Below are positions 27,506-35,989 of a stretch of 59,304 nucleotides of DNA, piece by piece; the stretch's first letter is position 1; each line of letters begins with the position of its first letter. The stretch comes from Bacteroidales bacterium. Its GTDB lineage: Bacteria > Bacteroidota > Bacteroidia > Bacteroidales > UBA7960. The translations under genes and the position numbers were made by a program. The stretch is from assembly GCA_007125585.1 (NCBI GenBank), contig SLCY01000008.1, positions 1 through 59,304 on the forward strand, read 5' to 3'. The notes under the pieces were generated by a model. It saw only the letters and a program-made list of their open reading frames with translations. It made no database searches and had not been told where the DNA came from.

Positions 27506-27838
27506 CTATTGGTTCGTTTGTGTTACTTTTTGCACCGATTGCGTGAGCTGCACCCATGTTTTTGCCAACTCTTTGAGGAAATCCTTGCCCAGTGGGGTTA
27601 TCATGTAATATTTCCTGGGTGGCCCCCCTGTTGATTCTTCCCAGCGGTAATTCAAAAGCCCGTCATTTTTCAACCGGGTAAGCAAAGGATAAATGGTGCC
27701 CTCCACCACCAGCAGCCTGGCCTCTTTCAAGGTTTGTATCAGTTCAGAAGCATAAGCCTCCTTATCCGACAGCAGTGCCAGGATACAGTACTCAAGGATG
27801 CCTTTGCGCATCTGTGCTTTGGTGTTTTCCAGGTTCAT
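27506..27838 (-). CDS. PadR-family transcriptional regulator
   Basis: The protein has 110 residues from the ATG at 27838 (MNLENTKAQMRKGILEY). The winged helix-turn-helix is typical of PadR: LEYCILALLSDKEAYASELI, then LLVVEGTIYPLLTRLKNDGL and the wing with STGGPPRKYYMITPLGKDFL. Short PadR proteins of this size are usually repressors that control themselves and a neighbouring membrane protein; the PspC gene lies 121 bases downstream on the same strand. The start is set by a promoter box at 27867-27874. A near-perfect inverted repeat covers the -33 region, consistent with autorepression. The inducing signal is unknown. Confidence 0.9.
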   Translation of the reverse strand: MNLENTKAQMRKGILEYCILALLSDKEAYASELIQTLKEARLLVVEGTIYPLLTRLKNDGLLNYRWEESTGGPPRKYYMITPLGKDFLKELAKTWVQLTQSVQKVTQTNQ

Positions 27839-27866
27839 GCCGATGTTGTTTCCAGATCGTTTTCTG

Positions 27867-27908
27867 CAAAGATAAAACAAAAAAAAGTACTATGCAATAC
27901 ATGGTACT
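27867..27908 (-). promoter_or_regulatory. padR promoter with palindromic operator
   Basis: On the minus strand AGTACCATG-tattg-CATAGTACT (27908-27886) is an inverted repeat with one mismatch in nine positions. It is followed 11 bases later by the -7 box TATCTTTG (27874-27867). The operator overlaps the expected -33 site, so binding should block transcription. Confidence 0.65.
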
Positions 27909-28052
27909 GTTTTTTTAATTTTTTCTTGCATCCTCGCAATCCAGGGTGCAAAAACAAGCCTGTTTAAGAGGGGAAGGGGATGAATGATTTTTTAATTTGG
28001 CAACGTGTTTTTGGGGGTATGAACGTGAATGATTTCCGTATCATCTTATCAT

Positions 28053-28847
28053 TCATGGCTTCAGGTCAAGGATCTCGATTTTTTTGAATTCGGTGGGGTG
28101 ACTTTCCGCTTGCAGGGCAATATAGCCTTTACCAAGAGGCAGGCCGCTGTCTTCCAGCCGGATATTTCCATAGGTCATCACCGTATCCCCTTCCACGATG
28201 TGGTACACCAGCGAATCACCATACACCACCAGTTCAAAATGCACCCATTGGTCACCATGGAAGGTTTGTGCGCCGGAGCTTATGCAATGATCATCAATCC
28301 TTTCCCCATCTATTTCAACGTTAGTCCCCGGTGTGCATACACTTCCGTTGGGCCTTTCGTTTTCACCGTCCCCTCCCAGTAGCTGCGCTTCAACAGATAC
28401 CGGGAAATGCTGGTGCAATTCCATGCTTTCGGCCGGTTGCGAATGGAACATGATGCCATTGTTGCGGTATGCCCAACCGGGGCCGCCGGGCGTTTGCCTG
28501 CCCACGAAACGGTATTCAACCCTGAGTTTATAATGGGAAAATGGTTGGTTGTAAAAGATGTGCCCGAAACGGTCTCCGAATTCCTCGTATTCATCGTAAG
28601 AAACCTTAAGGACCCCATCTTCTGCACGAAAAGTGTTGCCATGGTTATCGTTCAAAGGATATCCGCTGATCTTTATATCCCATCCTTCCAGGTTCTCGCC
28701 GTTGAAAAGGGGCACCCACTCTTGTTTTTCTGTCCCTGACCGGCAGCAATTGAAGAAAAGGGTTGCAGCCAGGGTAAATACCAACAGGGTTGCCAAAGAA
28801 TGGTTGCCGTATGGCTTGCTTCCAGATGTTTCTTCTTGGGTTTCCAT
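28053..28847 (-). CDS. DUF1080 protein, 3-keto-disaccharide hydrolase-like
   Basis: The protein has 264 residues. A hydrophobic segment after about 18 polar residues (LATLLVFTLAATLFFNCC) works as a signal; a lipidation Cys is possible, but the box is not canonical. The rest is the DUF1080 (PF06439) concanavalin-like fold: WVPLFNGENLEGWDIKI, LRVEYRFVGRQTPGG, NNGIMFHSQ, and VHFELVVYGDSLVYHIVEGD. Members of this family act on 3-keto glycosides. It starts 40 bases after the TIM-barrel gene upstream and is probably the last gene of that operon. The substrate is unknown. Confidence 0.8.
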   Translation of the reverse strand: METQEETSGSKPYGNHSLATLLVFTLAATLFFNCCRSGTEKQEWVPLFNGENLEGWDIKISGYPLNDNHGNTFRAEDGVLKVSYDEYEEFGDRFGHIFYNQPFSHYKLRVEYRFVGRQTPGGPGWAYRNNGIMFHSQPAESMELHQHFPVSVEAQLLGGDGENERPNGSVCTPGTNVEIDGERIDDHCISSGAQTFHGDQWVHFELVVYGDSLVYHIVEGDTVMTYGNIRLEDSGLPLGKGYIALQAESHPTEFKKIEILDLKP

Positions 28848-28887
28848 TTTGTCATGTTTATTTGTTTGTGATCCGTTGTATGGTTTA

Positions 28888-29787
28888 TCAAAAGGCCGAA
28901 GCCATGTCCCACTGTTCCCTTATCAGTTTTGCGGCGGCAGGGATGGTCTTTCTGCGGTCACCTTCGCTACCGCACTCCAGACTTATATAATTCTGATAGT
29001 CTATATATTTGAGCCCTTTGAAGCCGTCAACATAGTTGTCTCCATCATCCTCACCCGGCATTATTCTGTTCTTGCGGCTGGCTATATGCATGTGATACAG
29101 ATAGTCCCACCCTGAGATGATGGCACCCAGGTCGCTGGTTTCTTCCCATGTCATGTGCCAGAAGTCGCCCATGATGCCAACCCCCTCACTTTCACTATCT
29201 TTGGCAATGGCAGCCGCATCAGCCAGCAAACGGAGAAAATAAGCCTCTCTGCGGTTCAAGGGTTCCAGCAACACGCGTGTGTTGTGCCTGGCGGCATGCG
29301 CTCCGAGCTCCTGGAGCTTTTCCACAAGAACCTTCCTGGACTCCCGGTGTGGCAGTGACTCCTGGTGGTTAAAGGCGGGAACCACGATCATTCCCGTGGA
29401 ACCCAGTGCGCCGGCTGCCTCCAGGATGGCTTTGACAGAGTCCATGGCCTTTTTACGAGTGGCAGGGTCTTTGGCGATAAGAAAACCCTGAAAACCGGCA
29501 ACCACGGCACTTATCTTGATGTCGCGGTTTTGCAGGGCCTGTTGGATCTCTTCAACCCGGCCTGTGAGGTTCCCGCCATGGGGTTCGAGTCCCGTGAACC
29601 CATGTTCTTCCAGGAAGTCGAGTTTCTCTGTGAGGGTGTCGCCAGGGGCCACGCCTTCCTGGCTTGACAGCCTGAGGATGGCCTTTGACCGACGTTCAGT
29701 TCCTTCCTTTATTGCCGGGGCGCAGCTTCCGGCCAACAGCCCCGCACCGCCAATGGCAGATAATGTGATGAATGATCTTCTGTCCAT
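28888..29787 (-). CDS. Tat-exported xylose-isomerase-like TIM-barrel protein (sugar isomerase/epimerase)
   Basis: The protein has 299 residues. The N-terminus MDRRSFITLSAIGGAGLLAG has a twin-arginine signal and ends in a lipobox-like AGSC, so it may be a Tat lipoprotein. The body is an AP-endonuclease-2/xylose-isomerase-like barrel: EEHGFTGLEPHG, TRVLLEPLNRREAYFLR with a metal-ligand Glu, GIMGDFWHMTWEET with Asp and His, and YISLECGSEGD with the last Glu. These residues form a divalent-metal site. In loci of this type such proteins act as isomerases, epimerases or lyases on keto sugars. It lies between an oxidoreductase gene and a DUF1080 gene on the same strand. Confidence 0.82.
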   Translation of the reverse strand: MDRRSFITLSAIGGAGLLAGSCAPAIKEGTERRSKAILRLSSQEGVAPGDTLTEKLDFLEEHGFTGLEPHGGNLTGRVEEIQQALQNRDIKISAVVAGFQGFLIAKDPATRKKAMDSVKAILEAAGALGSTGMIVVPAFNHQESLPHRESRKVLVEKLQELGAHAARHNTRVLLEPLNRREAYFLRLLADAAAIAKDSESEGVGIMGDFWHMTWEETSDLGAIISGWDYLYHMHIASRKNRIMPGEDDGDNYVDGFKGLKYIDYQNYISLECGSEGDRRKTIPAAAKLIREQWDMASAF

Positions 29788-29932
29788 GATGATAGGTTGT
29801 TTTTTTAACCCATGTATGCTTTCGATGAGCTGCTCCCTGGTGTTATCCGACAGTGTCAGTCTGAATTGTCGGATTATTCCCCCCGTTCGGTGGCTGGCAT
29901 CTGCATTGAAAAAACAGCCTGTCAGGACCTGT

Positions 29933-31093
29933 CTATTGAAATGGCAGCCATTTTTGTTCGCTGCGGGATGATTCGATCACTTTTTCAATGAAACGCATGC
30001 CCCTTACGCCGTCGGCAATGGTGGGATATTCAATGAAGCCGGGTTCGGGTTTTTCGCCCTGCTTGCGGCTGCTCATGTCGTATGCAGCATTCCGGTACAG
30101 GTTGGCAAATGCTTCGAGATAGCCCTCGGGATGGCCTCCGGGAACACGGAGGTTCCAAAGCGTCCTTTTCGAGAGGTATGCATGGTTGACTCCGGCCCGG
30201 AGTATTTGGACCGGCTGGTCAAGCATCTTCAGCAGCAACGTGTTGGGCTCATGTTGTTCCCATTCCAGGCCGCCCTTCTCGCCATACACCCTGATCCTGA
30301 CATTGTTCTCCTCGCCAGCAGATATCTGGCTGGCATAAAGGATGCCTTTGGCACCCCCTTTAAAGCGCAGCAACACCGATGCATCGTCGTCGAGCCGGCG
30401 GCCGGGAACGAAGCTGGTAATGTCGGCACACAACGCTTCAATCTCCAAACCGGTAATGTATTCAGCCAGGTTCTCAGCATGCACCCCGATGTCGCCGAGG
30501 CACCCCCCGGGACCGTTGTATTCAGGTTTTGACCTCCAGGCCGCCTGCTTGTTGGCCGACCTTTCAAGCGGCGTTGAAAGCCAGCCCTGGGGATATTCTA
30601 CAACAAGTTTGCGCAGGGTGCCAAGTTTGCCCGAGGCTATTAGATGTTTGGCTTCCTTTACCATCGGATAGCCGGTGTAAGTATGTGTCAGGACAAAGAC
30701 CAGGCCTGTTTCCCCGACTTTCTTTTCCAGCTCTTCAGCCTGGGCCAGTGATATGGTGGCAGGCTTGTCACAGATCACATGGAAGCCTTTGTCCAACGCT
30801 GCCATGGCCTGAGGATGGTGCAGGTGGTTGGGCGTGGTGATCATCACCGCCTCCATGCGCATCTCTTCGGGCATTGCAGCCTCCGCTTCAATCATCTTTT
30901 CCCATGATGGATATGCCCTTTCAGGTGCTACATGATATCGTTCACCTGCGATTTTTGATTTTTCGGGATCGCTGCTGAAAGCACCACAAACAAGCTCGAA
31001 ATACCCATCCAGCATGGCTGCCCGGTAATGGATGCTGCCGATGAAAGACCCTTCTCCCCCTCCGATCAGTCCTGTCCTGATCTTCTTTTCCAT
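29933..31093 (-). CDS. Gfo/Idh/MocA-family NAD(P)-dependent oxidoreductase (cytoplasmic)
   Basis: The protein has 386 residues. No export signal is present, unlike its paralogue at 32119-33585. The N-terminal Rossmann fold has TGLIGGGEGSFIGSIHYRAA; the substrate-side motif is GFHVICDKPATISLAQAEEL with the conserved Lys-Pro; GGCLGDIGVHAENLAEYITG carries the His of the catalytic pair. The family oxidises or reduces sugar hydroxyls, often at C3, with NAD(P). Its place before a keto-sugar barrel and a DUF1080 protein suggests it handles 3-keto sugars, inside the cell. Confidence 0.88.
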   Translation of the reverse strand: MEKKIRTGLIGGGEGSFIGSIHYRAAMLDGYFELVCGAFSSDPEKSKIAGERYHVAPERAYPSWEKMIEAEAAMPEEMRMEAVMITTPNHLHHPQAMAALDKGFHVICDKPATISLAQAEELEKKVGETGLVFVLTHTYTGYPMVKEAKHLIASGKLGTLRKLVVEYPQGWLSTPLERSANKQAAWRSKPEYNGPGGCLGDIGVHAENLAEYITGLEIEALCADITSFVPGRRLDDDASVLLRFKGGAKGILYASQISAGEENNVRIRVYGEKGGLEWEQHEPNTLLLKMLDQPVQILRAGVNHAYLSKRTLWNLRVPGGHPEGYLEAFANLYRNAAYDMSSRKQGEKPEPGFIEYPTIADGVRGMRFIEKVIESSRSEQKWLPFQ

Positions 31094-31252
31094 ATTGTTT
31101 TGTTTATTGTATTAAGGAATGAATGAAAAGGCCCGGCCTTTCTTGGTCAGCTTACCGCTCACGCCTTGTAAACAGGGATTGCCCGTTTTTCGGGCCATGA
31201 CCCTTTCATCCGTCACAAACAAAAGAATGCCTGGCATCTGGTGATGGCGACC

Positions 31253-32032
31253 CTAAAACTCTTTGATCCTGATATTCCTGAACCACACATCGTCGCCATG
31301 GTCCTGCAGTGCAATGTACCCCGGCTTATACTGGCCAAACCATTCATATTCTGCAAATTTACTCTCTTCCACCAGCCTTTCCCAGTCGGGGGTGCCCAGG
31401 TGGTATTCGAGCACCTTTTCGCCATTCTGGCGATGCACCACGGTGCCACGGTAAACCATGACCTCGGCCTTGTTCCATTCGCCGGCGGGCCTGGTGTTTT
31501 GTGGGTCGGCGGCAATAAGGTCATAAAGCGAGCCGGCTTTTCTGTCTTCGCCAAGCTGGGCATCGATGTGCCGCTCGTTGTCCAGGATCTGCATCTCCGG
31601 GGCAGACTTCCATATCGGCTCCCCTTCAATTTCCTGTCCGAGATAGAAGATGCCGCTGTTGCCACCGGGCGACACTTTCCATTCAAGCTTCAGGTGGAAG
31701 TCCAGGAACTTCTGGTCGTAGATGATGTCACCACCCTTTCCACCGGCTTCGCCGGTACCTTCGCCGATGCACCGCAGAAGGCCGTCTTCAATCACCCAGC
31801 CTTCCGGAGGGAAAGTTTCCATGTTGTAGCCGCGCCATCCGTCGGTCGTTTCTCCGTCGAACAGAAGGAAAAAGCCTTCTTCTTTTTCCTCTTCAGTGAG
31901 GGTGTTCAGTGGATGTTCTTCCATTACTTCCTCTTTTTCTTCAGCTTCTTCCCTGGGGCCACAAGCATTAAGCAACATGCCGGATACTACCAGCAAGCTG
32001 AGCATTACATAAAAAAAACCTGTTTTTTTCAT
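31253..32032 (-). CDS. DUF1080 lipoprotein, 3-keto-disaccharide hydrolase-like
   Basis: The protein has 259 residues. A clear lipoprotein signal ends in LLNAC, followed by a Glu-rich linker (REEAEEKEEVMEEH). The DUF1080 domain contains EGFFLLFDGETTDGWRGYN, KLEWKVSPGGNSGIFYLGQ, EMQILDNERHID and RNIRIKEF at the end. It is more typical of the family than the copy at 28053-28847, and the two are clearly different paralogues. The lipid anchor places it in the periplasm or at the outer membrane, where it could cleave oxidised glycosides. It lies between the two oxidoreductase genes, 86 bases after one and 160 before the other. Confidence 0.87.
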   Translation of the reverse strand: MKKTGFFYVMLSLLVVSGMLLNACGPREEAEEKEEVMEEHPLNTLTEEEKEEGFFLLFDGETTDGWRGYNMETFPPEGWVIEDGLLRCIGEGTGEAGGKGGDIIYDQKFLDFHLKLEWKVSPGGNSGIFYLGQEIEGEPIWKSAPEMQILDNERHIDAQLGEDRKAGSLYDLIAADPQNTRPAGEWNKAEVMVYRGTVVHRQNGEKVLEYHLGTPDWERLVEESKFAEYEWFGQYKPGYIALQDHGDDVWFRNIRIKEF

Positions 32033-32118
32033 TTTTCTGATTTTTTAGGTTAGCAGTTATTTGGTCCTTTGCATGAAAACGCAACGATTCACTTTTTCTT
32101 ATCCGTACTATTCGGGCA

Positions 32119-33585
32119 TTATGGCATGTCCGGCAGATCCCATCCCTCCCTGTAGTGATGTTTCACCAGTTCTTCCGAGAAAGCTTTGGCATTGATGGGT
32201 GGCGTCATTGTCTTGTCGAAGGTGGGGTGTCCGTCGGTGATCTCGAATCCATCTTCGATGACGATCCTGAGTGTTTCGTCGTCTGAGATATTGGTAAAGC
32301 GCATCTCTTCGCCATCCCACTCGAGTTCTTTATGGAGGTCCTGGAGCCTTACGGCCAGGACACCCATCACGACCATTTCGTTGAAAGGGCCTGCTTCCTT
32401 GAAGAAGGATGAAGCTTCGGTTCTGTTCTCCGGTGATTCTTTGCAGGCGCGCACCCAGTCCATTTCGTGGGTCTTTTCGATGCGCGGCAGGGTCTTGGGC
32501 ACATCGGGTACCCGCCCGGAGAGCAGCCAGGGGCGCCGGCCATAACAGCCACAAATGAGGGTGTCTTTGGTGCCGTGAAACAGCACACCGCCACCGTCAT
32601 CGTTCATGTTCCTTCCGTCAGGCCATCCTTCCGGCATATCCGGCTTCAGGCCGCCGTCATACCAGGTAACTTCAAGCTCGGGGAAGGCTGTTTTGGATTG
32701 CGGGCCAGCAGGCCTTGCAGGAAAGACCAGGCGCACCTTCTCTGCCTGGGGGGCGGAATCCTGGAGCAACAATGTGGAGCTGCCCTGAGCTTTGATGGGA
32801 TACCCCAGTTGCAGCCCCTTGAACACCGGATGAAGGACGTGGCATGCCATGTCCCCCAGGGCACCGGTTCCGAAGTCCCACCAGCCCCTGAAGTTCCACG
32901 GGGTATAGATCTCATTGTAGGGGCGTACGGGCGCCGGACCCAGGAAAAGATTCCAGTCGAGGGTGTCAGGCACTTCCTGGGCCTTGGGCCGGGCGAGCCC
33001 CTGCGGCCAGATAGGCCTGTCGGTGAAAGACTCTACCCTGGTTACCTCACCGATCTCATCATTCCAGAGCCATTCACAGATCTGGCGAACGCCTTCGTCC
33101 GAAGCCCCCTGGTTGCCCATCTGCGTGGCTACCCGGTACTTGTCCGCCAAACGGGTAAGCAACCTGGATTCATAAACACTGTGTGTCAACGGCTTTTCAA
33201 CATATACATGCTTGCCCTGGGTTATCGCCCAGGCGGCAACGGCGGCATGAGTGTGGTCGGACGTGGCCACCACAACAGCGTCGATATCATCGATCATCTC
33301 ATCATACATCTTCCGCCAATCCCAATATTTCTTTGCGTTCGGAAAGTAATCGAAACAAGGCTTGCTGTACCTCCAGTCTACATCGCAGAGAGCAACAATG
33401 TTTTCGCTTTCCATGGCCCGCATGAGCCCGAAACCTTTACCGCCTACCCCCACGCCGGCAATGTTCAGTTTGTCGCTGGGCATTTTATGACCCAGCCCGC
33501 TGATAACTGTACTTGGTAAAATGGTAAAACCGGCAGTGGCGAGCGCAGTATTGCCGATAAATTTCCTTCTTGAGATCTTCTCCAT
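32119..33585 (-). CDS. Tat-exported Gfo/Idh/MocA-family oxidoreductase
   Basis: The protein has 488 residues. A twin-arginine signal is present (MEKISRRKFIGNTALATAGF), so the folded enzyme with its NAD(P) cofactor is sent to the periplasm. The Rossmann part has LNIAGVGVGGKGFGLMRAME, ENIVALCDVDWRY, VVVATSDHTHAAVAAWAI and GKHVYVEKPLTHSVYE, with the conserved EKP. A large C-terminal domain includes WWDFGTGALGDMACHVLHPV with the catalytic-type His. Exported members with a tightly bound cofactor act on glycosides outside the cytoplasm, consistent with its DUF1080 neighbours. It probably opens the operon that runs down to 28053. Confidence 0.88.
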   Translation of the reverse strand: MEKISRRKFIGNTALATAGFTILPSTVISGLGHKMPSDKLNIAGVGVGGKGFGLMRAMESENIVALCDVDWRYSKPCFDYFPNAKKYWDWRKMYDEMIDDIDAVVVATSDHTHAAVAAWAITQGKHVYVEKPLTHSVYESRLLTRLADKYRVATQMGNQGASDEGVRQICEWLWNDEIGEVTRVESFTDRPIWPQGLARPKAQEVPDTLDWNLFLGPAPVRPYNEIYTPWNFRGWWDFGTGALGDMACHVLHPVFKGLQLGYPIKAQGSSTLLLQDSAPQAEKVRLVFPARPAGPQSKTAFPELEVTWYDGGLKPDMPEGWPDGRNMNDDGGGVLFHGTKDTLICGCYGRRPWLLSGRVPDVPKTLPRIEKTHEMDWVRACKESPENRTEASSFFKEAGPFNEMVVMGVLAVRLQDLHKELEWDGEEMRFTNISDDETLRIVIEDGFEITDGHPTFDKTMTPPINAKAFSEELVKHHYREGWDLPDMP

Positions 33586-33888
33586 GATCTTTGCTTTTTA
33601 AGTTATTAAATCAGGGTTGTTCCATTATTATATTACAAAACCCGCACCAGTGCATGCCTGGTGATGACATGAACGAAACAATAAACTGCCGGTGCATTCG
33701 CTACCTGGTTTTGCTGTCAAAACAAACAATAAATTTAACATTCTTTTTTTTACAACACCGAATAATTCCAAAAAAATAAAGGGTCAGCGTAATTGGGAGG
33801 GGCCTGAAGGGGGCCCCCGCTGGTGCCCTGGCATACCACAACGATTATGAGATGGCGCAGCCAGTAAGATCATCAGAGTGCACAGACA
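33586..33888. other. Intergenic region inside the keto-sugar locus
   Basis: No gene is seen. A G/C-rich hairpin, GGGGCC (33799-33804) and GGCCCC (33812-33817) with a 7-nt loop, lies downstream of the TIM-barrel gene at 33889 (minus strand) and may mark its transcript end, though no T-run follows directly. CACCAG-tgcatgc-CTGGTG at 33645-33663 is a second small hairpin. No clear TAnnTTTG box for the minus-strand gene was found. Confidence 0.35.
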
Positions 33889-34752
33889 CTATTTAGCATA
33901 TCCGGCATCGAGTAAAAAATCCAGGCTGATGCGCACGCTTTCAAGTGGTTCGTAATGGTATTGCTCCACTTCCACCACACTGTATTGCAAGCCTGCCAGC
34001 CCGGCGTGGTCATAAATGCGCTCAAAGTCGATCTTTCCGCTGGCGCCCACTTCGGCTTCATCTTTCACGTGCCATAGCTCAAAGCGCCCGGGGTGGTTAT
34101 GAAAATAATCAACGACATCGGCATCACCAACGTATGCCCAATAAATGTCAATCTGGAACATCACCTTGTCAGGATCGGTGTTTTCCAGCATATAGTCATA
34201 GATCATCTCCCCCTCAAGCAATTCAAATTCATTGGCGTGGTTGTGGTATCCAAAGCGGATCCCTTTTTTGTTGCATTTTTCCCCGACGGCATTGAAATAA
34301 TCGCAGAATGACTGCAGTCCTTCCAGGCTTTCGTAGCCGGCGCTGCCCATCCAGGGTTGTACAATGTACTCAACACCGGCGGCGGCATGGGCTTCGATGC
34401 ATTGATCCCACCAAGCCATCACCTCGTCCCACTCACCGTCTCCGGGCAAGTCGTGGCCTGTATGTGAACTGAGGAAAACCATGCCACTGGCTTCCACCAG
34501 GTCGCGGAAAGCAACGGGTTCCATCCCGTAAAATTTGCCATCGCTGTAACCGGCGGCTTCAACAAACCCGTACCCCATTTCACCGAGAGCTGCCAAGGTC
34601 CCGACCGGATCTTCATCCATGGCCTCGCGAACCGACCACAGCTGGATGCCGATAAATTTTTCTTCCGGGGGGGGCTCACATGAGAGGAGGGCAAAAGAGA
34701 ATACGGATGCAAGAAGCATCAGCAGGGCGAATGTGTTTAATGATTTTTTCAT
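33889..34752 (-). CDS. Lipoprotein xylose-isomerase-like TIM-barrel protein (sugar isomerase/epimerase)
   Basis: The protein has 287 residues. The lipoprotein signal ends in FALLSC. The barrel starts EKFIGIQLWSVREAMDEDPV and contains YGFVEAAGYSDG, VEYIVQPWMGSAG, IRFGYHNHANEFELLEGEMI with His and Glu ligands, VMFQIDIYWAYVGDADVVDY with Asp, and FELWHVKDE. These match the metal-binding residues of the family. It is a second, differently exported member alongside the Tat copy at 28888. A role in converting or cleaving 3-keto sugars in the periplasm is inferred from the locus. It is separated by 303 bases from the rest of the locus, so it may be a separate transcript. Confidence 0.85.
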   Translation of the reverse strand: MKKSLNTFALLMLLASVFSFALLSCEPPPEEKFIGIQLWSVREAMDEDPVGTLAALGEMGYGFVEAAGYSDGKFYGMEPVAFRDLVEASGMVFLSSHTGHDLPGDGEWDEVMAWWDQCIEAHAAAGVEYIVQPWMGSAGYESLEGLQSFCDYFNAVGEKCNKKGIRFGYHNHANEFELLEGEMIYDYMLENTDPDKVMFQIDIYWAYVGDADVVDYFHNHPGRFELWHVKDEAEVGASGKIDFERIYDHAGLAGLQYSVVEVEQYHYEPLESVRISLDFLLDAGYAK

Positions 34753-34852
34753 CTTCGTTGTTTTTATAAAGTTAATTGATCAGCCAAATTAACAAAAAAA
34801 CATGCAAAGGGCCATTGTTTTTGGTTTCTGCCTTTCATCCGGGCTGTCATCG

Positions 34853-35980
34853 TCATACCAGTGCAAAGCCCAGTTGTTTCAGGGTTTTTGCATCAGATGG
34901 GTTCAGGCCTTTACGGACAACGGAATAGGCATGGAACTCCCTGCGTGGCAGACAGGCATCCCGGAGTTCTTCAAACATGCCCGGTGCGTCTTTCAAGCGC
35001 CGGCTGTCGCGGCAGATGTCATAGGTATGCATAAATACCCGGTGCATCAATTGCTCCCTGGTTGCAGCATCCTTTACTGGAGAGAAGGCAGCGGGTTCCG
35101 GTTCCGGTATGTTTGATGGATACCATTGGTCCATCCCCAGTTTAAAGAAACGGCTCAAGGCCTGCACTGACCGTGCGGTTCCATTGGCCTTGCCGTCGAG
35201 GGAGTAACCGGCAACATGGGGGGTGGCGATGGCAGCAAGGTGAAGCAGCCTCCTGTCGATATCCGGCTCCGCCTCCCAGACATCAAGGACCATGCCGCCC
35301 AGGTGTCCTGATCCGGTCGCATCTTCAAGGGCCGCAGAATGCATAACCTCTCCGCGTGCCGTGTTGACAAACCATGCCCCTTTCTTCATCTTCCCGAAGA
35401 ACGCTTTGTCGCACATGTGGTAAGTCTTGTCGTCGCCTTCCCGGTTTAGGGGGACATGCATGCTGACCACATCTGACTTTGTCAATAAGGTATCCAGGTC
35501 GGTAAATGCCCTGCCCCCTTCAGCCCTTTGACGGGGAGGGTCGTTGCACAGAACCTCTATACGGAGGGCACGGGCCAGTTGTTTCACTTTTTTACCCACA
35601 TGGCCTACACCTACGATTCCCAGGGTTATTTCATCAAAGTTTTTATTGTCATGGATGGCAATGTATGTCAGTGCGGCGGCCATGTATTGTTGTACGGAAC
35701 CCGCATTGCATCCCGGTGCATTGTGCCAGCGGATACCGGCGCGCCCGCAGAATGTGGTGTCGATATGGTCATGACCGCTGGTAGCGGCGGCGATGTGCTT
35801 CACAGGCGTACCGCCCAATAAGGCTTCGTTGCACCTTGTCCTTGTCCGTATAATCAGTGCATCGGCATCCGCCAGGTGATGGCGGGCGATCTCCCTGCCC
35901 GGCAGATATAGAACATGGGCCACGGGTTCAAGCACCCCGCGGAGGAATGGGATCCTGTCGTCTGCTACAATTTTTATCAT
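34853..35980 (-). CDS. pdxB: Erythronate-4-phosphate dehydrogenase
   Basis: PdxB oxidises 4-phosphoerythronate in the DXP-independent route to pyridoxal 5'-phosphate. The protein has 375 residues, normal for the family. The N-terminus MIKIVADDRIPFLRGVLEPV and the motif SGHDHIDTTFCGRAGIRWHN are typical. The NAD domain has TLGIVGVGHVGKKVKQLARA, and the catalytic Arg/Glu/His set is in VNTARGEVM, DVWEAEPDID and ATPHVAGYS. A C-terminal PdxB dimerisation domain follows. It starts only 9 bases after galK on the same strand, an unusual partner for a vitamin B6 gene. Confidence 0.9.
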   Translation of the reverse strand: MIKIVADDRIPFLRGVLEPVAHVLYLPGREIARHHLADADALIIRTRTRCNEALLGGTPVKHIAAATSGHDHIDTTFCGRAGIRWHNAPGCNAGSVQQYMAAALTYIAIHDNKNFDEITLGIVGVGHVGKKVKQLARALRIEVLCNDPPRQRAEGGRAFTDLDTLLTKSDVVSMHVPLNREGDDKTYHMCDKAFFGKMKKGAWFVNTARGEVMHSAALEDATGSGHLGGMVLDVWEAEPDIDRRLLHLAAIATPHVAGYSLDGKANGTARSVQALSRFFKLGMDQWYPSNIPEPEPAAFSPVKDAATREQLMHRVFMHTYDICRDSRRLKDAPGMFEELRDACLPRREFHAYSVVRKGLNPSDAKTLKQLGFALV

Positions 35981-35989
35981 CGGCTCGTA

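Noticed and set aside
32467-33519. Plus-strand open frame of 350 codons
   Set aside because: Antisense to the Tat-exported oxidoreductase gene; no domain.
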